Source: Theionarchaea archaeon
Lineage (GTDB): Archaea > Methanobacteriota_B > Thermococci > Methanofastidiosales > SZ-28-30
Reading direction: 5' to 3'
Length of the DNA stretch: 64,000 nucleotides
Assembly (NCBI GenBank): GCA_018992685.1
Contig: JACVGT010000025.1
Coordinates: forward strand, 1 to 64,000
Part shown: one piece after another, positions 17,449 to 25,125 of the stretch
How positions within the stretch are numbered: position 1 is the first letter of the stretch
How the letters are laid out: every line of letters starts with the position of its first letter
Translations under genes and position numbers: made by a program
The notes under the pieces: generated by a model
What the model was told of the DNA's origin: nothing
Database searches by the model: none
What the model saw: the letters and a program-made list of their open reading frames with translations, nothing else

Positions 17449-17720
17449 AACATGGCAACGATTGAAGGGAGAAGCTGAACCAAGAGATACAGCACGAAGA
17501 TTATGATTAGGATCTCCAATACTTTTCTTGTAAAATCAAATCCTGCCCTCAGCAGTACCAGAATAATGAGGATTCCAAGTTCGTCTACTGCATCCGGAGG
17601 GACAAACCCTGCAGTGAACTCGGATACCATGTCAGCTAGGAGCTCGCAGATATCCATGACCATTTTCACGATCTGGAGGATGAATTCCGTTGTACCAAGC
17701 AAGAGCATACTAATCACCAT
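17445..17720 (-). CDS. small membrane protein with two to three TM segments
   Basis: A 91-residue protein. It has hydrophobic segments near residues 3-20 (LLLGTTEFILQIVKMV), 48-60 (LGILIILVLLRAG) and 68-90 (VLEILIIIFVLYLLVQLLP), separated by an acidic loop. No family is recognised. Box A GTATATAAAG (17746-17755, minus-strand CTTTATATAC) supports independent expression. It is convergent with the gene at 16945. Confidence 0.55.
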   Translation of the reverse strand: MVISMLLLGTTEFILQIVKMVMDICELLADMVSEFTAGFVPPDAVDELGILIILVLLRAGFDFTRKVLEILIIIFVLYLLVQLLPSIVAMF

Positions 17721-17745
17721 GATTAAGTAATATTGGTAATCGATA

Positions 17746-17755
17746 GTATATAAAG
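17746..17755 (-). promoter_or_regulatory. box A of the small membrane protein gene
   Basis: Minus-strand CTTTATATAC, centred about 30 nt upstream of the ATG at 17720. Confidence 0.45.
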
Positions 17756-18107
17756 CTTTCGGTTACAAGCCCGAGGAAGAGATACCAGGGAATCTTTGGG
17801 TGAAAGTTAGACTTCTTGAAAGAGATATCTGAGCAACAAAGGTGTTCAAGCCTGTATCAGTATGGTATTGAGGCAGGAAAGACATGCTATTGTTGTATTC
17901 TTTAGGAACCAGTTAAAACCCGATATATGTTCAGCATACGTGAGCAAAAGATGACAAGGTGACATATTGTAATGGTTCTAGCTCCAATATGATGATTTGC
18001 TAACACATTGGATAAGAGAGACAGATTCCAAGAAGACCGATATACATATAAGCCTGGAAGCCACATGAAACAATTGAAGCTCAATAACGAGAAGAGATGT
18101 GACCTGC
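17756..18107. other. intergenic region, no supported gene
   Basis: About 350 bases with frequent stops in all frames. A TATA-like ATACATATAAG at about 18040-18050 could serve the hypothetical gene at 18108. A short frame from the ATG at 18065 is an overlapping shadow of that gene. Confidence 0.4.
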
Positions 18108-18398
18108 ATGAGTTCTATGGAGATCTTGATTCCCAGTGTGCGTCTGCCAGTAACAGAAGAAATCCTCTACGACAACGTGAAAGATACCTACAGAAATGTG
18201 AAGGGGATACTGGCTCTCAAGCAGCAGTTCTATTTTTCTGTCCTCAATGCCTTCAAAGCAGTGGCTGGTTCCACGGATGAATCGATGCTGAGAATTCTTG
18301 TTGACCACTCTGATCTCAGGAATGAATTGATGGAGAGGCTTTCTCTTGCTGGAGTGACTCGATATGTACAATGCAATCTACTTGAAGAATCCTGCTGA
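18108..18398 (+). CDS. hypothetical helical protein, 5' part of a probably interrupted gene
   Basis: A 96-residue frame from ATG 18108 (or GTG 18099). It is helix-rich, with segments such as VRLPVTEEILYDNVKDTY and VDHSDLRNELMERLSLAG, and ends in an unconvincing tail (RYVQCNLLEESC). The next frame begins at 18364, overlaps by 35 nt and continues with plausible protein sequence. A single one-base change near 18360 would fuse the two. No family recognised. Confidence 0.45.
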   Translation: MSSMEILIPSVRLPVTEEILYDNVKDTYRNVKGILALKQQFYFSVLNAFKAVAGSTDESMLRILVDHSDLRNELMERLSLAGVTRYVQCNLLEESC

Positions 18399-18609
18399 GA
18401 ATCCTGTAAGAATCTTGCGAATTGAAAAAGAGGGCAGTGCAGCTCCTGGGTTATTCTCTGTGGGAAAGAAAGATTCATGGTTCATGAAGGAATGGCAAGA
18501 GGTTCTGGTGTATCTTGATCTGCGGTATTTTCAGAAAAGGCTTGATGCGCTACTTGAGTTTTTTGACATTCCCAAGATTGGATTTGAGAAAGCCGTGTCA
18601 TCTCTCTAG
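18364..18609 (+). CDS. hypothetical protein, 3' part of the interrupted gene
   Basis: An 81-residue frame with strands NPVRILRIEKEG and helices WFMKEWQEVL and YFQKRLDALLEFFDI. It has no SD and no separate promoter, and it overlaps the upstream frame, so it is best read as the displaced second half of one gene of about 165 codons. Translational coupling of two short genes is the alternative. Confidence 0.4.
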   Translation: MYNAIYLKNPAENPVRILRIEKEGSAAPGLFSVGKKDSWFMKEWQEVLVYLDLRYFQKRLDALLEFFDIPKIGFEKAVSSL

Positions 18610-19090
18610 CTCCTACAACGGTCCAGAGTCATTTTGGAGGGTTGGTAGTCATTTTTTGCTGTCTCCATTTCTTTTTTTACTCTTACAAGGGATTGGTCAA
18701 GGCACAGACTCTAAGAGAGAATGTGTTGTCATCTTGACTGTTCCGTGTGAATGCTGTCCTCATACAAAGAATAACGCAGGAATCTCCCAGTGCCAATTAC
18801 GTATCTGATCTTCAATAGAACAGTGAATGAGCTGTTTTCAGATTACTGGGACGTCAAATTCAAAGACTACAGGAGGAGGTGAACCGTTTTTGCGCTCTGA
18901 TAGTGAGAGAATTCGTTCTTTTGAAGTAGATAGTCAACCTTTATATGAACCAGAATATACAACACTAAATCACATTCTGAACAGGAAGTCATACTGAACC
19001 GCCCGCTCATCCAGTTGTGAAATCACAAGAGGAGCAGACAGCACTGAAACATTCAAGCTGTCGAGGTACTACTACAAGCCAGCAATTCCT
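18610..19090. other. intergenic region with terminator and promoter
   Basis: About 480 bases without a convincing gene. It contains T-rich stretches at 18650-18681 (a possible plus-strand terminator) and a TATA-like CCTTTATATG at 18939-18948 that could drive the gene at 19091. The frame of that gene is open back to 18998 but offers no ATG, GTG or TTG there. Confidence 0.45.
18939..18948 (+). promoter_or_regulatory. box A/TATA upstream of the UBL-GcvH-like gene
   Basis: CCTTTATATG, about 145 nt before the GTG at 19091. The distance implies a long leader, or an unrecognised upstream start. Confidence 0.4.
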
Positions 19091-19936
19091 GTGAGTGACA
19101 GAGCTGCTCCTGAGGTGGAGAAGGAAATAATGCGTGATGTCGAAATTCTCCTGAAAGAGGGTAACCCTCTAAACCCCTCGTGCCCTGGAAGCTGGCGCCT
19201 CTCTCTGCCAGCAGACATCGAAGTGAAACGAATACTGGCAATTCTAATCCCTGAGCTACAATTGCCCACACACAGGGCAGATGGAAGTCCCATACCGTAT
19301 AGACTCCGCCACGTGAAAACTGACAGAACGCTCTCTCAGGTCGAAACCCTTGATCTGGCAGGAGTTACAGAAGGAGACGTGTGTTTGCTCTTCACTGAGC
19401 CAGGCTACAGAGTGTCCGACCGTACAACCAGATCCGCTGCGGGATCGCAAGAACGAAAGTCACGCCCTCAACCCAGACCGCTCACTCACAGAGATTTGCC
19501 CGTGAAGACACCTGAGAATCTCACGTTGTATGTTCCTTCCAACCTTCTGTACAGCAGCTATCACCTCTGGATTGATGTCTCCTCTGAACGTGTAGGAATC
19601 ACCCGCCATCTAACCCAAAAGATGTCTGTAATTCTGTCTGTGGATCTACCAGATCCAGGGAGGGAAATCCTTCCGGGTCAGGCGGCTTCCACCATATGGT
19701 TTCTGGATGAATCCATGCATGAAGGTGAAGTATCTCTGCCTTCTCCAATCCACGGGATTATTAGAGGTATCAACACTGATCTCACTGGGGGCTTCCCCGA
19801 GGAGTCGAAATTTGAGCGTATACAGGAAGATCCATATCGCGGGGGATGGTTATTCACAATGCAGATCTCGAAGCCCGTTGAGCTGAAGGTGTTAATGGAT
19901 GCTGCAACCTATCAGAAATTCCTCAACAAAGCATGA
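19091..19936 (+). CDS. ubiquitin-like domain fused to a GcvH-like domain lacking the lipoyl lysine
   Basis: A 281-residue protein. Residues about 15-103 look like a ubiquitin-fold of the YukD/EsaB type: WRLSLPADIEVKRIL, PYRLRH, LSQVETLDLAGVTEGDVCLL. After a basic linker (105-140), residues about 143-278 follow glycine-cleavage H protein order: VGITRHLTQKMSVILSVDLPDPG, then a hammerhead SPIHGIIRGIN, EDPYRGGWLF and ELKVLMDAATYQKFL. In GcvH the loop is ESxKA with a lipoylated Lys; here it is DESMHEGE and no Lys occurs from about 180 to 239, so lipoylation there is not possible. GTG start without a clear SD. Function unknown; a scaffold or sensor role is inference. Confidence 0.7.
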   Translation: MSDRAAPEVEKEIMRDVEILLKEGNPLNPSCPGSWRLSLPADIEVKRILAILIPELQLPTHRADGSPIPYRLRHVKTDRTLSQVETLDLAGVTEGDVCLLFTEPGYRVSDRTTRSAAGSQERKSRPQPRPLTHRDLPVKTPENLTLYVPSNLLYSSYHLWIDVSSERVGITRHLTQKMSVILSVDLPDPGREILPGQAASTIWFLDESMHEGEVSLPSPIHGIIRGINTDLTGGFPEESKFERIQEDPYRGGWLFTMQISKPVELKVLMDAATYQKFLNKA

Positions 19937-19963
19937 CAGGATGAAGTCCAGGGTTGCCAGACA

Positions 19964-19973
19964 ACCTTTAAAG
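19964..19973 (+). promoter_or_regulatory. box A of the DUF167 gene
   Basis: ACCTTTAAAG, centred 26 nt before the ATG at 19995. It decides that start over the open frame upstream. Confidence 0.55.
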
Positions 19974-19994
19974 GAATTCCTTCTACCATTGAGT

Positions 19995-20300
19995 ATGGAT
20001 GTTCAAGCTGCTCTGTCCAAGAGTGACACCGGAACCATCCTCAGAGTTCATGCAGTCCCCGGTTCCCGAACCTATGAGATAAAATATGATGAATGGAGGA
20101 AAGAGCTGAGAATCAAAGTGATGGCCCAGCCGGAGAAGGGAATGGCCAACCAGGACATTGTGTCATTCTTATCACAATATTTCAGTAATCCAGTAATTAT
20201 CGCAGGGAGTACCAGCCGATCAAAGAAAATCAGAGTTGACAATTCCCTAGAAGAGACGGTGACAATCCTGGGAGAAGTGATTCATGAACCAGAAAGATAG
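19995..20300 (+). CDS. DUF167/YggU-family protein
   Basis: A 101-residue protein with the DUF167 signature VHAVPGSR followed by LRIKVMAQPEKGMANQ (the family 'PGS(S/R)...V.APPxxGKAN') and a strand-rich end (KKIRVDN, EETVTILGE). YggU-type proteins are small, widely conserved and uncharacterised. The upstream open frame from 19899 overlaps the preceding gene and lacks family similarity; the promoter at 19964 supports the ATG at 19995 as a leaderless start. It overlaps the Toprim gene by 17 nt. Confidence 0.8.
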   Translation: MDVQAALSKSDTGTILRVHAVPGSRTYEIKYDEWRKELRIKVMAQPEKGMANQDIVSFLSQYFSNPVIIAGSTSRSKKIRVDNSLEETVTILGEVIHEPER

Positions 20301-20655
20301 AGTTCTTGCGCTGATTGAGTCACTGAAAAGGGAATCAGAGGCAGTTATACTGGTGGAAGGTGAGAGAGATTGCCAGGCGTTACGGAAGCTGGGAGTGGAA
20401 CACCCTGTGGAAAAGACCAGCGGGAGAAGGATATTCGATAATCTTTCGTTCTTGAAAGGAAAGAATGTGATACTCTTACTCGATTTCGATCGTACTGGCT
20501 GCAGACTTTTCCGGATTCTTCGGACAGAACTGGAAGTCATGGGGTATAAGCCAAACCTGTTCTACTGGCAGCAGCTTCGGGAAGTTCTGAGAGGCGAGAT
20601 AACTCAGATTGAGGAACTGTCTAGATTTGCTGATGATTTCCGGGAGACTATGTAA
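20284..20655 (+). CDS. small Toprim-domain protein
   Basis: A 123-residue protein with the Toprim pattern: VILVEGERDCQALRKLG (catalytic Glu), then KNVILLLDFDRTGCRL (DxD) and a helical end. Single-domain archaeal Toprims of this size resemble RNase M5/primase-type Toprims; nucleic-acid cleavage or binding is expected but unproven. It is translationally overlapped with the DUF167 gene and convergent with the corrinoid protein gene, overlapping it by 8 nt. Confidence 0.8.
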   Translation: MNQKDRVLALIESLKRESEAVILVEGERDCQALRKLGVEHPVEKTSGRRIFDNLSFLKGKNVILLLDFDRTGCRLFRILRTELEVMGYKPNLFYWQQLREVLRGEITQIEELSRFADDFRETM

Positions 20656-21286
20656 TTCCCAGGAGCAATTTTGCCTTTTCTACGGCATCTCTGGCATCTT
20701 CGCCGTACGCATCTGCTCCAATCTTATCAGAAAATTCCTGGGTGAGAGGAGCTCCCCCCACCATGATCTTCACCTGGGTTCTGAGCCCTTTCTTCTGGAT
20801 TGCTCTAATAATGGTCTCCATTTCCTGCATAGTGATTGTCAGCAGGGCAGACATTCCTACGATGTCAGGGTGGCATTCTTCAATCTTCTGGACAAAGGTA
20901 TCGGCCGACACGTCAACCCCCAGATCGATGACTTCAAATCCAGCCCCTTCCATGAGCATCCCCACCAGATTCTTCCCAATGTCATGAATGTCTCCCTTGA
21001 CTGTTCCTATCATGAAGGTTCCTCTGGGCTCGACTCCATGCTCTGATAACAGCGGTTTGAGAATTTCAAGACTGGTATGCATGGCCCGCGCAGAAATGAG
21101 GACTTCTGGGACAGATATCTCCATAGTCCTGAACTTTGTTCCAACCACATCCATCCCCTTGATCAGCCCCTCATTGACAATATCAAGAGGAGCAATTCCG
21201 GAAGAAAGCGCCTTTTCAGTAAGGTGCTTGACCTGGGGTGCATTCCCCTCAATGAGTGCTTCTGCGATCCTGTCCAGTTCGCTCAT
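20648..21286 (-). CDS. corrinoid (B12-binding) methyltransferase protein
   Basis: About 212 residues with the two domains of MtaC/MtbC-type corrinoid proteins. A helical cap covers about 1-85 (IVNEGLIKGMDVVGTKF, the family 'L..GM..VG..F'). The Rossmann B12 domain has GDIHDIGKNLV (cobalt-ligand His), VIDLGVDV and VKIMVGGAPL. The frame is open to 21445, but box A at 21308-21318 sits 27 nt before the ATG at 21286, which is also where family homology begins. No substrate-specific methyltransferase or methylcobamide:CoM methyltransferase lies next to it, so the methyl donor is unknown. Confidence 0.88.
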   Translation of the reverse strand: MSELDRIAEALIEGNAPQVKHLTEKALSSGIAPLDIVNEGLIKGMDVVGTKFRTMEISVPEVLISARAMHTSLEILKPLLSEHGVEPRGTFMIGTVKGDIHDIGKNLVGMLMEGAGFEVIDLGVDVSADTFVQKIEECHPDIVGMSALLTITMQEMETIIRAIQKKGLRTQVKIMVGGAPLTQEFSDKIGADAYGEDARDAVEKAKLLLGIT

Positions 21287-21307
21287 GAGGCTCGATACCT
21301 TCCTTAC

Positions 21308-21318
21308 CTTATAATGGT
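21308..21318 (-). promoter_or_regulatory. box A of the corrinoid protein gene
   Basis: Minus-strand CCATTATAAGG, centred 27 nt before the ATG at 21286. Confidence 0.5.
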
Positions 21319-21417
21319 TGTGCACAGGAAATGACTGTGTGATTCGTGAGAGCACGTGGATTCTGCAATGCAGGGTCCAAAGCATGATATGCCTGTTGAA
21401 TCGTAGCGTCACCGGTC

Positions 21418-21900
21418 CTATGAGCCCGCAGCATCCAGCCCACACAGGAATCGTTTCAGGGCTGCAGAGTCCTCAAGGAGATCATTATCCCTAATGTTCA
21501 GTGTCAGTCCCTCTTCCTGAAGGATGATCTGCAATTCTTCAATAAAAATTCCTGGCTCCGCAGCATGTCGTCCTCTCTTGTGAGTTCTCTGCGCTCCACA
21601 CGAAGGGGAACCTCCAATGGATATCAATCCTACGACAGTGAAGTCACGGTACATCCTCACGATGGTCACAACGTCTTTGGCAAGATTTCTGCAGGAGACC
21701 CTGTATTCTGGGGTATCGTAGTCCTCTTTGTTACAGGGAAGCCTTGAAAGTCCATACCTCAATTCCGGGCATGGCAGCTGGACGATGCTCATATCGTCAT
21801 CTATGAGTGCAGTGATAATGTCACGGGATATCTTCTTCGTCCCTCGGGCCCGGGTCAGGGGGTCCAGCAGACAGTGGCATACTAGGACACACTTATTCAT
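21418..21900 (-). CDS. TudS-like (DUF523-related) putative desulfidase
   Basis: A 160-residue protein with the cysteine pattern of TudS/DUF523 relatives: VLVCHCLLDP near the N-terminus, QLPCPELRYG and GGSPSCGAQRT. In TudS, cysteines hold an Fe-S cluster that removes sulfur from thio-nucleobases. The short form with 'HCLL' resembles the CD3072-type subgroup. It starts 8 nt inside the end of ilvE, so it is cotranscribed with it. Desulfidase activity is inferred from the family. Confidence 0.7.
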   Translation of the reverse strand: MNKCVLVCHCLLDPLTRARGTKKISRDIITALIDDDMSIVQLPCPELRYGLSRLPCNKEDYDTPEYRVSCRNLAKDVVTIVRMYRDFTVVGLISIGGSPSCGAQRTHKRGRHAAEPGIFIEELQIILQEEGLTLNIRDNDLLEDSAALKRFLCGLDAAGS

Positions 21901-22822
21901 AGATGGGAGTCAGCCAGTCCTTGTACTTCTCGTTCTTTCCTCTCACGATGTCAAAATACGTCTTCTGTATCTTGCTGGTTATGGGCATATCCTGGTTCTT
22001 CACCTCTCTGTGGTCCACTTTTGTCACGGGGGCCAGCTGCACACCAGTTCCACAAAAGAATATTTCATCACAAACGTACAGTTCTGACCTGTGAATGGGC
22101 CGTACCTCTACAGGGATACCCAGATCTCCAGCCACCTGCATCACAGTCCGTCTGGTTATTCCTTCCAGAATGTCAGCATACACGGGCGTCGTAATAATGG
22201 TACCCTTCCTCACAATAAAGAGGTTCATGGCCGAACCTTCTGACACATGCCCATCTTCCGTCAAGAAAACTGCATCATTGAACCCTGAAAGCGTAGCTTC
22301 AGACTTTGAAAGACAGGAGTTCACGTATGTACCCGAGATTTTTCCCCGCGCAGGAATACACACATCAGGAATCCTTCTCCAGGTGCTCGTGCACACGTGA
22401 AGACCTCCAGACAAGGGTAAGTATTCACCGAATCCCAGTGCAAACATGAGGAATGAACTCGGTACCGTGGTAATGTCCATGCCCACGACCTTGGGTCCCG
22501 TACTCTTGAAAGCCAGGGGCCGGATATAAACGTCGCACCTGAACTCATTCTTCCGCAGGAGTTCTTTGGTAATGTCTATGAGCTCATCCACTGAGTATTT
22601 CAGGTCAATGAAGATGATTCTCACTGAGTCGCGCAGTCTTTCAAAATGATTTCTAATTCTGAATACGTACAACTGTTGCTCCTCTTCATTCCAGTAGCCT
22701 CGGAGGCCTGCAAAAACAGCAGTTCCGTAATGTAATGCATGGGTAGATACAGGCACCTTGGCCTCTTCCCATGGGACAAACGTGTCCTCCAGAAAGCAGA
22801 ATTTTGGCAAGCTGATTTCCAT
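21893..22822 (-). CDS. ilvE: branched-chain amino acid aminotransferase
   Basis: About 309 residues, class IV PLP aminotransferase making Leu, Ile and Val from their 2-oxo acids. Visible motifs: HALHYGTAVFAGLRGY, IRPLAFKS, the PLP lysine in ARGKISGTYVNSCLSKSEA, the family 'FLTEDGHVSEGSAMNLFI', and GITRRTVMQVAGDLGI. TATA at 22853-22862 overlaps the first ATG of the open frame (22855), so the ATG at 22822 (Met12), preceded by GGTGAG, is the start. It is followed without a gap by the TudS-like gene. Confidence 0.92.
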   Translation of the reverse strand: MEISLPKFCFLEDTFVPWEEAKVPVSTHALHYGTAVFAGLRGYWNEEEQQLYVFRIRNHFERLRDSVRIIFIDLKYSVDELIDITKELLRKNEFRCDVYIRPLAFKSTGPKVVGMDITTVPSSFLMFALGFGEYLPLSGGLHVCTSTWRRIPDVCIPARGKISGTYVNSCLSKSEATLSGFNDAVFLTEDGHVSEGSAMNLFIVRKGTIITTPVYADILEGITRRTVMQVAGDLGIPVEVRPIHRSELYVCDEIFFCGTGVQLAPVTKVDHREVKNQDMPITSKIQKTYFDIVRGKNEKYKDWLTPIYE

Positions 22823-22852
22823 TCTCTCACCAGTCTCCGTTTTGGGATGCCA

Positions 22853-22862
22853 CATATAAAGC
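22853..22862 (-). promoter_or_regulatory. TATA box of ilvE
   Basis: Minus-strand GCTTTATATG region, 31-40 nt upstream of the ATG at 22822. It excludes the in-frame ATG at 22855 as a start. Confidence 0.5.
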
Positions 22863-22890
22863 TAATGGACAGGATAGAGCGGGACAGTAA

Positions 22891-22900
22891 TGTTTAAATG
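22891..22900 (+). promoter_or_regulatory. box A of lipoprotein 1
   Basis: TGTTTAAATG, centred about 41 nt upstream of the ATG at 22937. A GAGGA SD (22926-22930) is present, so this mRNA has a short leader. Confidence 0.45.
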
Positions 22901-22936
22901 ATGGGTTCATATTGAGGAAGAACGTGAGGAATCCAC

Positions 22937-23824
22937 ATGGAAATGAGATCCAACCTGATAAGAGCAACAGTGCTGCTCTTGTTCTTGACGACCGCCTGTA
23001 TCGGCCAGAAGGACTTGACCGTGGATGAATGGAAGCAGCAGGTAGTCCTTGTAACCCCTCCCTTGGGTCAGGACCCCATGAGCATGATCACAGGAATCGA
23101 CAATGTTGGGATACTCCCAGTCGGAACACATTTCGAGGTGAACGTTGATTATTCAGGGACTGCGCAGGGCGTCAGCGTGGACGCTCACATGACAATTAGT
23201 ATTACTGTTATGAGGCGGGAGGTTTCACGCTCTGAACTACTGACTGTTCTTGATGTGGGAATTGATGCTCATTTTGAAAGCCAGAACGAGGCTGTCGATG
23301 TGGTGATTGAAGGCACTGAATGGCTGGATGAAGACGGCGTTCCTATTCGAATCGAAGAGGAAGTGGCCATGAACGTGGGTGGGTTCGATGTTCCCATGGT
23401 TTTCATTTTAAATCGGACAGGAGAAGACATGTGTGGAGATCGAGAATGCTGGGTTTTCATGGGAACCCAGACCATCAACCTCCCGGGACTGGGAGAAAGT
23501 CGAGTCGTGGGATATGTGGACAAGGGGAATGGGGTTGTCGTGAGAGCCATGACCAGCATCGGAGGAGAGGAAGTAGACACGGGATTCATGGAGCCCCCTG
23601 TGGCAATTGGCGGACTTACTTGGGAGCTGGGGTCACAGGAGTCAGTAAAAACTGATATGGGCAACATCAAGTGTCAGGCCATCTACCTTTCTGATGACAG
23701 TGAGAAGGTGGGAACAGTATGGGTGAACAAGGATATGGCGATACCTCTGCAAATTGTCCGATCGTACAAGTCATCATATCTGGACCTTAGTGTGACAATG
23801 ACCCTGGTTACATACCAGGTGTAA
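22937..23824 (+). CDS. lipoprotein, tandem paralogue 1
   Basis: A 295-residue exported protein with an N-terminal hydrophobic stretch ending in the lipobox TTAC and then IGQKDLTVDEWKQQ. The rest is beta-rich: GTHFEV, EGTEWLDEDG, ECWVFMGTQ, 'VGTVWVNKDMAIPLQIV'. It is clearly related to the next two genes, sharing CIGQ...TVD(E/D)WK, WELG.(Q/E)E, KCQ(A/V)IY and VGT(V/I)W..KD.  It is the most diverged of the three. No known family recognised; probably cell-surface and lipid-anchored. Confidence 0.75.
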   Translation: MEMRSNLIRATVLLLFLTTACIGQKDLTVDEWKQQVVLVTPPLGQDPMSMITGIDNVGILPVGTHFEVNVDYSGTAQGVSVDAHMTISITVMRREVSRSELLTVLDVGIDAHFESQNEAVDVVIEGTEWLDEDGVPIRIEEEVAMNVGGFDVPMVFILNRTGEDMCGDRECWVFMGTQTINLPGLGESRVVGYVDKGNGVVVRAMTSIGGEEVDTGFMEPPVAIGGLTWELGSQESVKTDMGNIKCQAIYLSDDSEKVGTVWVNKDMAIPLQIVRSYKSSYLDLSVTMTLVTYQV

Positions 23825-23927
23825 AAGGAGTTCTCGTTTCATGTGTCATACAGTTGTTTCTGGTGGATTATTCGACAGTTGAAAGTATCTAGACGTTGAA
23901 GCTCCGTTTTTTTAATGTTCTGGGGAA

Positions 23928-23938
23928 AACCTTAAATT
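23928..23938 (+). promoter_or_regulatory. box A of lipoprotein 2
   Basis: AACCTTAAATT, centred about 39 nt before the ATG at 23972, the same spacing as for the third paralogue. Confidence 0.5.
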
Positions 23939-23971
23939 CCTCTGTTCACTGAAAAGAAGAAGGTGTGCTGC

Positions 23972-24865
23972 ATGAAGAAAAACTATTATTTGATTGTCAC
24001 CATTACCATGTTGCTGCTTTGTTTGTGCATAGGGCAAGAGGAAGAATGGACCGTGGACGACTGGAAGGATCACTTGATGTTTGTCAGCCCAAGTGGAACC
24101 CAAGGAGGCATTCCAGGCTTCGTGCCCACTTCCAGTACCGTCATGACGCTCCCTGTGGGAACCCACATGGTGTTTGATGTTGTATCTGAGGGCACGGTGG
24201 GGGAACTCGAAATGCCCACACGGATGGTTTTAGGGTTGAGGTATCTGGGCACAGAACGTGTCAACGAAAAGGAATGTGCTGCACTGCAGATTACCATGAA
24301 CATGGAGATAGAGATGTACGGAGAATCAATGGCCATGGCTAGCGAAGGAAAAGAATGGATAGGCGAAGATGGTGCGCCAGTGAAAATGGATTTTCGGGCC
24401 ACGGGGAATTTGGCAGGAATAGAAATTCCCATTTCTCTTACTGGGGGTTTGACGGAAGAAACACAGTATCAGGGGCATGAGTGTTGGGTTTTCACGGTAA
24501 CTCAGAAAGTGGAGATGGCAGGTCCTTCTACTGAGATGGAGATGATCATGTACATGGACAAGGAGAGCAGGGCGCTTGTGCGCATTGTGGCCAAAATGGG
24601 AGAAATCGAACAGGATTCGGGGTACATGGAACCAGTTTTTTCGATTGGACCCTCAACATGGGAGTTGGGACCAGAGGAAACAGTAACAACACCTCTTGGA
24701 ACCTATAAGTGTCAGGTCATCTACGTCGTGGAGGAAGGGAAAACGGTGGGCACCATATGGGCTACCAAGGATGTGAGAGCTCCTGTCAAGTACATTTACA
24801 CCTTTGAGAATGGGGATTCCAACCTTGAAGTGACCATGGTTCTCATTGAGTACAGTTCAGGGTGA
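23972..24865 (+). CDS. lipoprotein, tandem paralogue 2
   Basis: A 297-residue protein with a signal sequence ending LLCLC, then IGQEEEWTVDDWKDHLMFV. The start is the ATG at 23972 with SD AGAAGGTG six nt upstream; the GTG at 23963 lies inside the SD. The body is a repeated beta-sheet pattern rich in Met, Glu and Thr, with EGKEWIGEDGAP, HECWVFTVTQ, SGYMEPVFSIGPSTWELG and VGTIWATKDVRAPVKYI. It is much closer to paralogue 3 than to paralogue 1. Position -1 of the lipobox is Leu, which is unusual. Confidence 0.75.
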   Translation: MKKNYYLIVTITMLLLCLCIGQEEEWTVDDWKDHLMFVSPSGTQGGIPGFVPTSSTVMTLPVGTHMVFDVVSEGTVGELEMPTRMVLGLRYLGTERVNEKECAALQITMNMEIEMYGESMAMASEGKEWIGEDGAPVKMDFRATGNLAGIEIPISLTGGLTEETQYQGHECWVFTVTQKVEMAGPSTEMEMIMYMDKESRALVRIVAKMGEIEQDSGYMEPVFSIGPSTWELGPEETVTTPLGTYKCQVIYVVEEGKTVGTIWATKDVRAPVKYIYTFENGDSNLEVTMVLIEYSSG

Positions 24866-24893
24866 TTTTTGGCGTTTCTATTTTTTTCTCGTG
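24866..24893 (+). terminator. T-rich terminator after lipoprotein 2
   Basis: Runs of five and seven T begin directly after the stop codon. Confidence 0.45.
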
Positions 24894-25080
24894 TAATGCG
24901 TTTGACATACTCCTGATGATCTATTCCAGAGCGTAGATAGCTCACAGATTAGCACGGATTGAGGGGAGAGAGAAGGGTGGACAATGAATGACTCTGACAA
25001 GAAATCAGCAATGAGGAGGGTTCTGAACACGGCTGTGTGACACCAGGACGCTGTCATTAACATTACTGGGGTTTGGGGGA

Positions 25081-25090
25081 AACCTTTAAA
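25081..25090 (+). promoter_or_regulatory. box A of lipoprotein 3
   Basis: AACCTTTAAA, centred about 40 nt before the ATG at 25126. SD AGAGGTG lies 7 nt before the ATG. Confidence 0.5.
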
Positions 25091-25125
25091 TGCGTGTCTC
25101 CTCTTCAAGGGAAGAGGTGTGCTAA

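Noticed and set aside
18008-18280. 90-codon plus-strand frame overlapping the hypothetical gene at 18108
   Set aside because: Out of phase with the more protein-like frame; Arg/Gln/Cys-rich shadow.
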